From Rapana venosa (lineage: Eukaryota > Mollusca > Gastropoda > Neogastropoda > Muricidae), in contig CM054135.1 in the NCBI GenBank assembly GCA_028751875.1, positions 66,931,247 to 66,995,246 on the forward strand: a stretch of 64,000 nt of DNA, in the 5' to 3' direction. The position numbers were made by a program, and so were the translations under genes. Below the pieces are notes generated by a model. The model was not told the DNA's origin, searched no databases, and worked only from the letters and a program-made list of their open reading frames with translations. Shown piece after piece: positions 11,260 through 22,949 of the stretch. The number at the start of each line of letters is the position of its first letter. Positions within the stretch are counted from its first letter, which is position 1.

Positions 11260-12320
11260 CACCCTTCCTTCAGTGTTCATGGCCACATAGTTCCAGTGCT
11301 GCACTAGCTGTATGGGAATCCCCCTTTTTTAAAACCTCATTCTCCCATTGCTTTCTCTTTAAATAGTTCTTGTGGGGCTTAATCACATATCACAGGAATG
11401 TACAACATACATGCAACCTTAGTCGACTTCCCACTGAGAATGTATGAAACTGAGTCAAAATTGTTTTTAAAAATGCCAGTAGCATCAAAAGGTCATGAAT
11501 GTGTAACTTTTCATTTGTTTCCAAAAAGATAAAATCCAATATCTCTAATTGATACACTGACACGTATGCCAATGGGACTAAAGCTTTAACTTATTTTAGT
11601 TGCACTTATAACGAGAAATACTTTTTCTCCAATTTCGCACTCACCATACAAGAGAGCACATAGTATTGGTTTGGTGGAGCTTCTAATAGCACTACTGCAG
11701 CAGACAAGATAGGAAAGACAAGTGAAAATAAGATTGCTGGCATCTCGCTCAGTCTGTTGACACTGGACAGATTTAACCATACTTCTGTTCAAGAATGGTT
11801 GCCTTCACTGGGCGCAATATTTTGTTTTAATGATTTTTGTCAAATGCACATCTTTGGCAAACATTACCCAGTTCTGAACAAAAGATGTTTTTACTCAGTT
11901 TTTACTAGCACAAACATCAAAAGCTCTGTAACGATTTTACTTTTAGTGTTTTTATTTTGTAGCTGAGGTTTCATTAGAAAGTCACTATTTGTACATTTTC
12001 ATGCTGACAAGTTGGAGCTCACTTGAAAGTCTGAAAGTTTGTTGATGCTTTTTATTAAAAAAATCCACACAGAAAGTTATTATTTCAAAAATGTCAGAAA
12101 ATAGCTTCATCCTTACAGAAAGAAATTAATGTATAACACTTTATCTCTTTGATTGTATTCAAATGTAACAGGTAAGATTAATCCAAATCAAGTACTCTGG
12201 TGGACAGTTAATTCCATTTTGAGTTTTTTTAAAAGTGTTCGTTTGTTCTAAGAATAGATATTTCTTGTGTGTGTGCGTGCATGTGTGGTGCATGTGTGAT
12301 ATCTATATATGTGCATATAT
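11260..12320. other. No gene or repeat recognised
   Basis: AT-rich sequence with short open frames only. None has recognisable motifs or a matching copy elsewhere in the window. Confidence 0.6.
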
Positions 12321-12325
12321 ATCTG

Positions 12326-12327
<2 letters not shown>

Positions 12328-12369
<42 letters not shown>

Positions 12370-12374
12370 TGTGC
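12328..12374. repeat. (GT)n microsatellite
   Basis: A perfect GT run of about 36 bp with a short interrupted extension, preceded by diverged GT/AT sequence from 12,267. Confidence 0.96.
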
Positions 12375-12379
12375 AATGC

Positions 12380-13870
12380 TGGGTAATGGTTCTGCAGCCT
12401 AGGACACAACAGACTAGACTGTTGATCTTCTTAAAAGCCTCATTATTTCCTTTACTTCCTCTTCCAGTGTATTTTCGGTGAACTTTCCCCATTTGGAAGA
12501 TGGTTCTGCTTACTAATGTCAACTTCACAAGTGGCTAAAAGGGGAACACGTATATCATGTTACAGCAGCGTGATCCTCCCACTTCTCCTTTGTAATCAAA
12601 GCCACAGCCAGTTATAGTAGACAAAAGCAACACAAACAAAAAGAAAAACCAAAAAAAGGCAAAAGCAAAACAGACAGAAAGAAACTCTCTGACCTTTTCC
12701 CCAGCAGACGTCTTAATGAATGACTTGCTTGGCAGAGAGTAGATGTTCCATAGCTTGTGACATGAGCCTGTTTTTACACTGACGTGTGTTTATCATGATT
12801 AGCTTTCCTTGAACAGTTATAAACCTTGCCTAGTTTTATGACCATTCAGGTTGAAAGTTGTGTGTCAATAGGAGAGAAACGTTGCAACAGTTCCAGAATG
12901 TCTTGTGCATACTAAAAGTGTCTTGCCACAATTAACACCTCATGACCTAGCTGTGAAGTTACCAAGAGTTCCTAAACTGTCTTCCTGTAACTAAAACACC
13001 GTTACTAAAACGTCCCTGCTTATCAATACTGATAAATAGATTTTGTTTTACAGCGTGGAGGCCCCTTATTACAAAAATATATGCCATAATGAAAATTAGC
13101 TTGCCTTCCACGTGTAGCCACATGGATGTTGCGATCTATCCAACATGATGCTAACACAATATTGTTCATTCAGCAGCATTGGTATATCCTACAGAAAAAA
13201 AGGTTTTCAAATCATAGCCATCAAATTATAACTGCAAAACTTGAAAGGGTTGAGACGATAGGTTCACAACCAATCATCCTGGAACAAGAATACAATTCGG
13301 CAGACTGTCAACTGGTAAAATGCAAATTTGAAACCCATAAAGATATGTGTTATTACTACATGCAAGTCTAAATATATCACCGCCAAGTAAATGCATAAGG
13401 TCTTTTCTGGATTATCTATCCAGCTGGTTGTATTTAGCTCCATGTCTGATCTCTTTTCTATAGTTCTAATGAAATAATGTAGGATTTTTTGTTTGCAATG
13501 CAAACATTCATTGTGTTATAGAGAAAAATTTGAAAATAGCATTGTCGTTGATGTTTTTAGCTGAACAGTTTCTATCCAGACTGTATCATTGACAATCTTA
13601 TTATGGTATCAATTCAATGTCATTTGCTGTGACATTTTCTGAGACAAGGGAAAAACGAATCTGCATGAACTGCTTTCTGGTATTTCTGGTAATTTTTGTT
13701 ACGTCAGTGACGCAGCAGTTCGAGATGTTATAATTGACACATCATACAGACTGAGGTTGTTTTAGAATAAAAGTTTTCTGCCAGGTGTTTTTTTTTCAAC
13801 AGAATTACACAATCATACAACCTGTAGCACATGGAGAGCTAAAGGAGAGATAGGAAGAGGTCAGAGAAGA
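12380..13870. other. No gene or repeat recognised
   Basis: About 1.5 kb without a convincing open frame, tandem repeat or copy elsewhere in the window. It is one of the few stretches of single-copy-looking DNA here. Confidence 0.55.
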
Positions 13871-13879
13871 AAGGGTAAT

Positions 13880-14010
13880 ATAGAGACATAGAGACATAGA
13901 GAGAACTGACAGGCAGACAGACAGACAAACAGAGATATCAACAGAGAGACAGGGATAGACCCATAGACAGACACAGACAGGCACAGACAGAGAGACAGGC
14001 ATACAGAGAT
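13880..14010. repeat. Degenerate (CAGA)n repeat
   Basis: CAGA/CATAGAGA tetramer-derived tract with many interruptions. Confidence 0.85.
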
Positions 14011-14159
14011 TTCTTTTGCTTTAGGCAGCGGTAAGTTTGCCTTACCACATGAACATCCACTCAGATGTAAATAGCCAGTCAGCCCATTATTCCTGTGCAG
14101 GACACACATTTTCCCCCACAGCCAGTGCAACACTAAAACTGTATGGCCACGACCACTCA

Positions 14160-14830
14160 AGGGTGTCCCTTGAACAGCCTGAAGTTTAAATCGATCAGAT
14201 GACCCAGCCCTCAGTCAGTATTGTAATTGCCCTTCATGGGATGATTAAAGTGTTTTTGACTTTGACTTTGACTCTGCGAAAGCCTGAATAGTAAATCAGT
14301 GATTGGTCTGTGAACAGCCTGAAGTGTAAATCAGTCATATGACCCAGCCCTCTGGGGAAAGCCTGAATAGTAAATCAGTGATTGGTCTGTGAACAGCCTG
14401 AAGTGTAAATCGATCATATGACCCAGCCCTCTGTCAGTATTGTAATTGCCCTTCATGGGATGATTAAAGTGTTTTTGACTTTGACTTTGACTTTGACTTT
14501 GACTCTGCGAAAGCCTGAATAGTAAATCAGTGATTGGTCTGTGGACAGCCTGAAGTGTAAATCAATCATATGACCCAGCCCTCTGCAAAAGCCTGAATAG
14601 TAAATCAGTGATTGGTCTGTGGACAGCCTGAAGTGTAAATCGATCATATGACCCAGCCCTCTGTGGACAGCATGAAGTGTAAATCAGTGATTGGTCTGGG
14701 GTTAGCCTGAATTGTAAATCAGTCATGGGCCCCGGCTGTCTGGGGAAAACCTGAAATGTAAATCAGTTAGGTGACCCGGCCCTCTGCGGTCAGCCTGAAT
14801 TGTAAATTGGTGATGTGACCCAACCTTCTG
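14160..14830. repeat. Composite tandem array with a LINE/SINE-like tail
   Basis: Alternating modules: 'GTGAACAGCCTGAAGTGTAAATC', 'CATATGACCCAGCCCTCTG' and 'AAAGCCTGAATAGTAAATCAG' with TGATTGGTCTG. At 14,220-14,276 and 14,440-14,510 the array carries 'CCCTTCATGGGATGATTAAAG' followed by (TTTGAC)n. That looks like a non-LTR retroelement 3' end captured inside the repeat unit and amplified with it. Confidence 0.85.
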
Positions 14831-14911
14831 GTTGGTCTATTCAGAGTGCTGTTGAATCAGATGAGAGGGCAGGTAGGGAAACAAAGGACAGACATGTACT
14901 GACCTTTTGTT

Positions 14912-15006
14912 TATGTATGTATGTATGTATGTATGTATGTATGTATGTATGTATGTATGTATGTATGTATGTATGTATGTATGTATGTATGTATGTATGT
15001 ATGTAT
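14912..15006. repeat. (ATGT)n microsatellite, about 24 units
   Basis: A near-perfect 95-bp tetranucleotide run. Confidence 0.97.
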
Positions 15007-15009
15007 TCA

Positions 15010-15980
15010 CTTTACAGCTTAGTGTTTAGTGATTGACTATGATTCTCTGACTAGGAGGCTTGACTTGCACAGTGCTTATGAGCTGCAGCCCTGGGGGCTA
15101 GTTGGCCTTTGGAAAACATCTCCAACACTGACTGTACTTATGGCCACTTGGCCAAGAGAGTGGGGATACACTGTGTGCAAAGCATCTCCACTATAATCAC
15201 ATTTCTGCTCATTTTCTGAATCAGCAGCTGCCTCCTCTGCTGTTTTGGAGGCCATTGTGGAACACGACCATATCATTATGTATGTATGCATCTGTCTCTG
15301 TCTCTGTCTTTTTCTGTATATGTATATATCAGGAAACCATATATACTTAGTTTTAAATGGGTCCAAATATTTGAATGGAAGCTATCAAATTGAAACTGAT
15401 AAAAAGACAGATAGAAAAAAGAAAGAAAGGCACAAAGAAAGAAAGAAAACAAATCCCTCAGCAAGAAAAGTGGGAGTAGTATCAAGTACAATGACACCAG
15501 ACCCAGACCACTCATGGTGTCAGACTCTTCCATTTATAGTAACAAGGGAGGGAAGTGATGTGGTTGCGTAATTGAGCAGCCGACATTTACTGCTAAGCAG
15601 AGGACGGTCATGAACTGTAAGAAAATTTTATCGGGTGAAACGTGTTGGATCCTCCTCTTTCTTGTGGGGTGCCTTCAAATAGATTTTCCTGGTTAGAGGC
15701 ATGTCTTGAGATTGCAAGCAGACTGAAGAAATAGCGGAGAAAATGGGAAGAAAACGTGGAGAAAGACGAAATAAAAGAATGGAGGAAGAAAAGGTGATGG
15801 AGAACAAGAAAGACAAAGAAGGGGAAGAGAAAAAAACGAATGAAGAAAAAAATCAAACAAGAGAAGAGACCTGAGTGAAAGCCTTCACCTTTAACAGGCA
15901 AGGCTTTAGGCACAAGAGAAGCTTCTTTCTCTTTTTTAGTTGCTTGTTTGTTTTTTAGCAATTGCGCTATTCTAGTTCCC
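15010..15980. other. No gene seen; part of a dispersed repeat
   Basis: The segment 15,515-15,615 shares 'TCCATTTATAGTAACAAGGGAG-GAAGT' with 24,585-24,625, and a nearby 'CATGAAC' with 24,665. The rest is purine-rich sequence with no recognisable protein. Confidence 0.5.
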
Positions 15981-15992
15981 GACTTAAAAAGC

Positions 15993-16002
15993 ATGATGAT
16001 GA

Positions 16003-16036
<34 letters not shown>

Positions 16037-16047
16037 GGTGGTGGTGA
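15993..16047. repeat. (GAT)n-(GGT)n microsatellite
   Basis: GAT units pass into GGT units. A similar GAT/GGT pairing occurs at 43,644-43,840 and 48,920-49,020. Confidence 0.95.
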
Positions 16048-16189
16048 TGAGGGTGATAATAAAGGTAATGGTGGTGATGATGGTGATCTCCTTCTCTGTC
16101 GCTGTCTCTCAGTTTCCTTGTCTGTCCGTCTGTCTCTGTCTCAATGTCTCTGTTTCTCTCGCTGTCTGTTTGCATGCACGCCCATGTGT

Positions 16190-16193
<4 letters not shown>

Positions 16194-16231
<38 letters not shown>

Positions 16232-16268
16232 GTGTGTTGTGTGTGTGTGTGTGCGTGCGTGCGTGCGT

Positions 16269-16304
<36 letters not shown>

Positions 16305-16388
16305 GTGTGTGTGTGTGCGGCGCACGCTCGTGTATGGGTTTGTGTGTGTGTGTGTGTGCCGCGCGCGTGTGTGTGTATGCGTGTATGT

Positions 16389-16431
<43 letters not shown>

Positions 16432-16448
16432 GTGTGTGTGTGTGTGTG
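16194..16448. repeat. Complex (GT)n/(GCGT)n array
   Basis: About 255 bp of GT repeats broken by TTGT, GCGT, CGCGCG and TATG interruptions. Several overlapping open frames on both strands (poly VCVC or HTHT) come only from this composition. Confidence 0.97.
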
Positions 16449-16649
16449 AAAAAGCAAACACACCATGTAGAGGTGGAGGAGGTGGTAATGTAGTATCTCG
16501 GCTTCCCTTCAGACCCGCTGTGTCTGTACTTCATTCTTCATCCTGAAGGCCTGAGAGTCTGACAGGTCTCCTTTTGTACAGCATCATTTGTCTGTGTGTT
16601 TTGGATGTTTGCTAGATTTTTAAAAATATATGTGCTGATTTGCCTTGCT

Positions 16650-16695
16650 TCTTTCTTCTTTCTTTCTTTCTTTCTTTTTTTCTTTCTTTCTTTCT
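16650..16695. repeat. (CTTT)n microsatellite
   Basis: TTTC tetramers with one poly-T interruption. Confidence 0.92.
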
Positions 16696-16699
16696 GTTT

Positions 16700-17550
16700 T
16701 TTTCTATGTTGACGAACCAGTAACTTCAATGTTTATGGCAAGTGTTTGATACGCTAAAACGCTCCATCAGCTGCTTTGTGCAATGACAAATGTTTGCTGA
16801 CATAATATCAAGGAATTGAAAGCCATAAAAAGCCGTGATTATGGTAATCTTTTAGTCATTTTAGTATTGACTCTCCATTTAAGCAGCAACATTCATCTTC
16901 GTTTCTGCTGACGATCAGCTGATAAAGAATTTCGTAGGTTAGGTATACTTTCTTTAGGGGAATGGGAGAAGTTGGTTGGTTGGTTTAGTTGCTTGTCTCT
17001 TTTCGTTTCTTTTTATGCCCAGAGGAACCTTAGTGTTTTTATACGAGGTATGTTAACAGATCCCATATATTTATGGAATAGCACTTCAAACACTTTGATA
17101 TGAGGCATGTTCAAGTCTTAAAATACGTTCCAACACAAACAGCAATACCTCTTGCTAATAACACGCCTAAAGTCTCACTTTTAGGGCTGGAAAAGAATTT
17201 CGCGCGCTGTTCATTAACTTTCTAATTGAAGCCACATGTTGTGAAATATTTTCCAAACCCCATTCTGCCATCTCTCTATCAGAATCAAATCCTGGTTTGC
17301 CTGCAATGACGTAAATTTGCCTCTGCCTGTATTTCCATTTTTAACAACAGCTAAAAATTAAATCAAAGCTGATACAATTCAGTTCTGCATTCGAAAGACA
17401 AAAATTTTGAATTTACAGAAAATGCTAACAATTTGGGTAAATGTGTACAAATGGTGGTTTGAAAATGCTATTTTCTTCAAAGGACCAAGACTTCAAAAGA
17501 TTTTTAGTTTGAAGAGAGAACCAGTTGTGATGCGAATGTAGTGGAATTTA
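16700..17550. other. No gene or repeat recognised
   Basis: Moderately AT-rich sequence with no convincing open frame and no copy noticed elsewhere in the window. Confidence 0.55.
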
Positions 17551-17559
17551 TGTCCTGTC

Positions 17560-18027
17560 ACTGCTGCATGAAAAGGGTTTCTGACTGCTTCATGAAAAGG
17601 GTTTCTGACTGCTGCATGAAAGCTGCATGAAAAGGGTTTCTGACTGCTGCATGAAAAGGGTTTCTGACTGTTGCATAAAAAGGGTTTCTGACTGCTGTAA
17701 GAAAAGGGTTTCTGACTGCTGCATGAAAAGGGTTTCTGACTGCTGTAAGAAAAGGGTTTCTGACTGCTGCATGAAAAGGGTTTCTGACTGTTGCATAAAA
17801 AGAGTTTCTGACTGCTGCATGAAAAGGGTTTTTACTGCTGCATGAAAAGGGTTTTTACTGCTGCATGAAAAGGGTTTTTACTGCTGCACGAAAAGGGTTT
17901 TTTTACTGCTGCATGAAAAGGGTTTTTTACTGCTGCATGAAAAGGTTTTTTTTACTGCTGCATGAAAAGGGTTTCTGACTGCTGCATGAAAAGGGTTTCT
18001 GACTGCTGCATGAAAAGGGTTTCTGAG
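17560..18027. repeat. 24-bp tandem array (about 20 copies)
   Basis: The unit is CTGCTGCATGAAAAGGGTTT plus CTGA. A block in the middle (17,830-17,960) lacks 'CTGA' and has lengthened T runs, giving a 22-25 bp variant. Because 24 is divisible by three, both strands are open across it (MKRVSDCC or MQQSETLF repeats). Both strands being open and the lack of flanking coding sequence argue against a real protein. Confidence 0.93.
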
Positions 18028-18200
18028 TGATGAGGACACAAAGCCAGTGACAGGCCTGTCCTCCATTTTCTTTTAACGAGATTGACTGAAGACCTGCTGG
18101 CCTTGTGACCTTTCTTGAGCGTGACCTTGGTGTCGTGTTGACCTTTTCGTGATTTGTTTTCAGATTACATTGTCGCTCTGATCTTTAATAAGAACACAAT

Positions 18201-18251
18201 GGAGAGAGAGAGAGCGAGCGAGCGAGCGAGAGAGAGAGAGAGAGAGAGAGT
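18201..18251. repeat. (GA)n/(GCGA)n microsatellite
   Basis: A GA run with a GCGA insert. Confidence 0.95.
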
Positions 18252-18486
18252 ACAGCCCCATACTGATGAAGAAGCTGCCCGCATATCAATAGAAACATTA
18301 CAAGAAACGCACGTATCGTCAATCCTTTATAAGCCAAATGACTGTTCCGCGAATAACAATTTCGAAGACTCACAGTACGAAAACAGAGGCAAAGACAAGA
18401 CAGGTAGCCATATATACAGGCAGACAATCAGACGGACAGGTAGACAATCAGACAAACAAATTGGAGAGAAGGAGAAAGAAAGATAT

Positions 18487-18627
18487 TAGGTGGATCGGTG
18501 GTCTAGAGGTAACGCGCCTGTCTAGAAAGCGAAAAGTCCGGGTCTGAAGTGTGCGGCGGTTCGTACCCCGTTTGGACCGGAAACTTTTCCCCCATCCATT
18601 AGACCATGAGTGGTGGTCTGGGCGCTA

Positions 18628-18658
<31 letters not shown>

Positions 18659-18946
18659 CGTGTGTTACACGTAATTATTTAGCGCACGTAAAAGAACCCA
18701 CGGCAACAAGAGAGTTGTCCCTGGCAAAATTCTTAGAAAAAAGCCACTCTGATAGGGAAACAATACAGTTGCAGACAGGGGAATAAAAAAATGGGTGGCG
18801 CTGCTCTTGTGGCGACGCGCTCTCCCCGGAGAGAGCAGCCCGAATTTCACGGAGAGAAATCTGCCGTGACTTAAAGTGGTATGAAATGAAATCTGAGCGC
18901 TTTGATTTGTTGCTTTACAAGATTCAGCGCTATATAAATTCCATAC

Positions 18947-18975
<29 letters not shown>
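18487..18975 (+). mobile_element. Type B SINE, full length, with CR1/L2-type LINE tail
   Basis: A tRNA-like head has an A-box-like TCGGTGGTCTAGAGG and a good B box (GGTTCGTACCC at about 18,558). The core follows at about 18,605-18,690 (GAGTGGTGGTCTGGGCGCTAGT, TTCGGATGAGACGATAAACC). The body 'CGGCAACAAGAGAGTTGTCC' to 'GAGAAATCTGCCGTGAC' is next. The last 80 bases (AGCGCTTTGATTTGT ... CAGCGCTATATAAATTCCAT then ATT units) equal the 3' end of the LINE fragments at 27,480 and 58,230. Length is about 490 bp. tRNA head and LINE tail together are the hallmark of a LINE-mobilised SINE. Confidence 0.9.
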
Positions 18976-18977
<2 letters not shown>

Positions 18978-18996
18978 TCACACACACACACACACA

Positions 18997-19072
<76 letters not shown>
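18978..19072. repeat. (CA)n-(GCAC)n-(CA)n microsatellite
   Basis: A symmetric compound repeat growing from the end of the SINE's ATT tail. Confidence 0.95.
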
Positions 19073-19076
<4 letters not shown>

Positions 19077-19135
19077 TCATACAGACAGATACGATGACAG
19101 AGAGAGAGACAATGACAATGACAATGACAAATGCT

Positions 19136-19205
19136 TTTATTACGAGGATAATGATTAAGCACTCATGTGCTTTTTTTTACATCCAGTCCCCGCCCGTAGA
19201 GATAC
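19136..19205 (-). mobile_element. Type A SINE 3' tail fragment
   Basis: 'CGAGGATAATGATTAAGCACTCATGTGCTTTTTTTTACATCCAGTCC' pattern on the plus strand, which is the minus-strand 3' terminus of type A elements. Nothing of the head is present. Confidence 0.7.
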
Positions 19206-19260
19206 ATCTTAATAATAAACCCAATACTCATACTCTCACACAGGAGAAACAAGGTAATAA

Positions 19261-19460
19261 AACTTTTTAAAATACTTATAAAAAAATATAAGAAAAACCC
19301 CAAAACACACCCCCCCCAAAAAAAACAACAACCTACCCCAACAACAAACAAACAAATAACACAAAAAAACCACACAAAAAACAAAAACAAGGGCAAAAAA
19401 ACGAAAAACAAATTTCAAAAAAAAAAGAAAAAAGGAAAAAGAAGAAAAAAAAACTGTAAA
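19261..19460. other. A/C-rich, T-poor tract
   Basis: About 200 bp with very little T: A runs, CAA and CCCC units. It is strongly strand-asymmetric. No coding potential. Confidence 0.8.
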
Positions 19461-19529
19461 AAATTCAGAGAGAGGGACAGACAGACAGACAGATAAAGAT
19501 TGGAACAGAGGGAGATAGAGACAGAGAGA

Positions 19530-20060
19530 AGCAGTACATGTGAGACAAACTCCCTACTTCACTTCAGTCAGACAAGGCTGAAGCTGCTGCCATGCCATGC
19601 TCCAGGAATCCCTTCACAGTCTGCTCTTCATTGCCTTCCCTGCAGTAGCATTCTGATGGTGCCTCCTCTGCTTAAAGGGACAGCATCCGATCCCTTGGAT
19701 CGGGACGCATGCGCAGTCTGCGTGGAAAACGTAGGGGTAGCTTATCATGTTGCTTGTCAGTTACGTGACGTCAATTCCGCCTCTGCTGGTTCAGTTCAAA
19801 TTCTGTTTTCTAAAAAAAAAAAAAAAGATATAAATAAAATTTTTAGAAAATCCGACAGCTACACTTTAAAAAAAAAAAAGTAAGAGATTGTAAGGAAGTG
19901 AACAAAATGAATGTGATTCTACTCTGTGACTAAAATGAGGCTTGTACTTTCCCGTCAGTGCAATAATTCTGTGATTATTTCACAGCTGAAGGTCCTCCTC
20001 CTTACTGGCTCCACTACTTCAAATGGAGTAGCAGCAGTGGACTGCCCAAGCAGCATACGT
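19530..20060 (+). repeat. Unclassified dispersed repeat, family D
   Basis: Inverted partner of 2,500-2,780; the match is strongest at 19,770-20,000. Two poly-A tracts lie inside (19,811 and 19,868). The 5' side overlaps the local duplication shared with 21,230. Confidence 0.6.
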
Positions 20061-20220
20061 ACCTTCGTCTTTATAAACCACTGTTGTCCTCTTAACTGCA
20101 TATTTAAGATAGAGAGACATAGACACGCTTAGTTTACGAGTTAAGCCTAGCATGTGCATGTTTCTCTCTTTCTCTCTCTCACACACACACTTTCATCACG
20201 TTCATAATCATGATCATTAT

Positions 20221-20291
20221 CATCGTCGTCGTCGTCGGACCCCCCACCCCCCACCTCATCATCATCGTCGTCGTCATATCGTTGTCGTCGC

Positions 20292-20343
<52 letters not shown>
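20221..20343. repeat. (GTC)n/(ATC)n microsatellite
   Basis: GTC units, a C-rich break at 20,238-20,255, then about 18 ATC units. Confidence 0.95.
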
Positions 20344-20454
20344 GGCTATGTTACCTTGTACGTTAGGCAGGAAAGAAGCAGAATACGTTTTGCTCTGCCA
20401 CTGTAACCCACCTTCCAGAGGGAAGATAGTACAACTTTCATGAGGAGAAATATG

Positions 20455-20690
20455 CAATGGTAATAATAGAATAGAAAACAATACAAAATAATACCCGATA
20501 ATAAAATACGGTATAGAACATGATACAATGAAATGTAATGCAATACGATACGATATGGTAAAATATAGTACAATGCAATACTATGATTGTGATAGAATCT
20601 GATTTTTTTAAAAACACAATACAATGCAACAGTGTATTATTCAATACAACAAAATGCAATACAGAACGCTACAATACAGCACATACAGGC
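20455..20690 (+). repeat. Degenerate (ACAATA)n-like tract, possible SINE tail
   Basis: Many AATACAAT-type words with drift, like the 3' tails of type B SINEs at 33,310 (+) and 1,350 (-). The upstream body is not recognisable, so the assignment is tentative. Confidence 0.4.
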
Positions 20691-20899
20691 CGAACACGAG
20701 TAACATGACACTGCATGTTGATGCAAACAGTACAATGAAATGGCTAAACTCTGCAGACGACCAGACCATCTAAAGAGTGGATTCACACCACAAAGAGAGT
20801 CTAGTCAATCCTGCAGTGCTACTGTAAGGAAACCTACATCCTCTTGCTGCTGGTGCTGCTGCTGCTGCACAGAAGGAGTTGTCGACGAATGAGAACATG

Positions 20900-21070
20900 G
20901 AATTCAGTGAGATTTTGTCTGACCTTCTGACCTTTGTTGTTTACGACCTTGAAACAGTGTGCCCTTTCAGTGATTTGATTTTAGATTGAATTGTCAATCT
21001 GATCTGTAAGAATTTAATGAAAAGGAGAAGAGATAGGAGGGGAAGAATAAAGAGAGGTGTGAGAAAGGGG

Positions 21071-21132
<62 letters not shown>

Positions 21133-21320
21133 CAGACACACAGACTGACAGACAGACAGAAAGACAGAGACAGAAAGACAGACACACAGAACGAGAGACA
21201 GACAGACAGACGGACAGACAGACAGAGAGGCCGTACATGTGAGACAACCTCCCACTTCAGTCAAACAGGTTGACCTCTGATGACATTCCATTATCCCCGG
21301 TCCCTTCATTGCTTCCTCCA
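20900..21320. repeat. Right unit of the second decayed tandem duplication
   Basis: Partner of 18,060-20,060. Just before it, 'CTGCTGCTGCTGCACAGAAGG' and 'CGAATGAG' align with the last unit of the 24-bp array and its 'GTGATGAG' flank. The right copy may therefore preserve the unexpanded ancestor of that array. Confidence 0.6.
21070..21230. repeat. (GA)n then (CAGA)n microsatellite
   Basis: A perfect GA run to about 21,131 and then CAGA tetramers. Confidence 0.96.
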
Positions 21321-21378
21321 CACTTCGCTCCATAGCTCATAACCACACCTACACATCACTGTGTGTGTGTGTGTGTGT

Positions 21379-22640
21379 GATCTTCAGTTTAACGTCTATT
21401 CACATTAAGTGATTTTAGACGGGGAAAAGTAATATAAACAAAAGAATGCAAACAATAACAAAAAAGTGTCAAATAACAGTACTTAAAAACTAACTTTAAC
21501 ATACTACAAAAAGTGAATTATCGGACTTCTTACCAATCCTAACACAATGTCCAACAGTAACGATGGTTCAGACAAAATCTGATCCAGTGACAAACTTGGT
21601 ACAGCGGGTAAAAATGCTTTTAAATGTCCACAATCAAAAATAACATGACTATTGGTAATCTTCTCCCCACAAATACAGTTTACATCTTTCACGTATTTTG
21701 TCCTGAAAGCATTTAGTTTAAATCTGTACATAAGGGATAACATATTTCTACGATTATACCAACCACAAACTTTGTTAGAAATGAAAGCATTCCGAAAATC
21801 TACAATATTGCTTGTACAGCCATTATAAAGACAATAGCCAGAATCATATATTTTCTTTTTGAAGTGCTTCCAGCAAGCGTTTTGTAGCAAGCTGTATCCC
21901 TCATGCAGAGATAAGGTAACGTTTATTTCACAAGAACTATTTTTATTTCTCGCTCCATATTTTGCAAGACTGTCAACTTTTTCATTAAAAAAGATACCAG
22001 TGTGTGAGGGAACCCAACAGGAAGTAATAGTAATACCTCTTAAAATTAAAAAGTGTACCAGATGCCTGATTTCAAAGATTAGGTCTTTTCTTACTTTAAA
22101 AGTAGAACTTTTTAAAGCATGTAAAACAGATTAAGAATCAACACACAAAAGTATGTTGAATATGTCTTTAGGGAAGTCAAGTACATAATACAGTGCCAAC
22201 ACTATAGCAGTTAGCTCAGCTGTAAATAAAGATTTATTTTTTCCCAGGTTGACAGCTCGTTCTACTTTTAATGATGGAATAACGAAAGCCGCACCAGCCT
22301 CATTAGAATTTAGAACGGACCCATCAGTATAGATTTTGAGATGATCAGGATAAGTAGTTTGAATATGTTCTTTTACTAGCGATGTAAGAATGTTAACATT
22401 TTCAGCTTTTCTTACAGAAGAATGATTAATGTCAAAATGTGCTTTAAAAAGTTCCCAAGGTGGGTAGGGAGCTGACTGTACTGATTTTGCTAATTCATTT
22501 GGATTAAGTTCTGAATGTTTAAAAAGGGGAGAAGTGTAAGTATTAATTGTAGTAAGCGAGTTGATAGTTCTTGCTCTTTTCGGAAAGTGAACGTCAGACT
22601 TAATCTGGACTTCATTTTCAACATTGCTGTCATTGGTAGT
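21379..22640 (-). pseudogene. I-group LINE fragment with RNase H domain
   Basis: This is the 3' part of a non-LTR retrotransposon polyprotein. Frame-consistent translation runs from about 22,640 to a stop at 21,504. A type I RNase H fold is clear: TDGS (D codon 22,323-22,325), TAEL (E at 22,215-22,217), CVDS (D at 22,138-22,140), then WVPSHTG near 22,010 and VDSLAKYGA (D at 21,972-21,974). All four catalytic acidic positions are kept. A zinc-knuckle-like CxC...HxxxxC region follows at about 21,655-21,700 (CICGEKITNSHVIFDC). One in-frame TAA at 22,131-22,133 follows VDS, where the family usually has Gln, so a single C-to-T change explains it. The RT domain is missing, replaced upstream by GT/GA repeats. 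RNase H is typical of the I group (I, Ingi, Nimb and relatives). The clade is not resolved. Confidence 0.88.
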
Positions 22641-22680
22641 ACTTCTAGTACTAATTCATTGCTGTCATTTGTAGTATTTG

Positions 22681-22820
<140 letters not shown>

Positions 22821-22949
22821 CGACATACAGAGAGGGAGATAGAGAGAGAATAGAACAGAATATAGAAGTAAAATCAGGAACAAACACAGCCAGAAAGTCA
22901 GAGAAAGACAAATATGAAAATAAAGAGAAAAAAGACACCAAAAACTGAC

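Larger units (their letters stand above)
18060..20060. repeat. Left unit of a second decayed tandem duplication
   Basis: 18,060-18,200 matches 20,905-21,030, both with 'GTGATTTG-TTTCAGATTACATTG'-type sequence, 'CTCTGATCTTTAA' or 'AATCTGATCTGTAA', then a GA run. 19,530-19,620 matches 21,230-21,310, both with 'GTACATGTGAGACAA' and 'CTTCAGTCA-ACA'. The left unit is longer because a type B SINE and other sequence lie inside it. Confidence 0.65.

Noticed and set aside
15962..16546. 194-codon frame across the GAT/GGT and GT arrays
   Set aside because: Composition follows the simple repeat exactly, and overlapping frames on both strands are equally long.
17590..17845. Repeat protein of MKRVSDCC units
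   Set aside because: The 24-bp unit is a multiple of three, so any stop-free unit gives long frames on both strands. The array changes period part-way.
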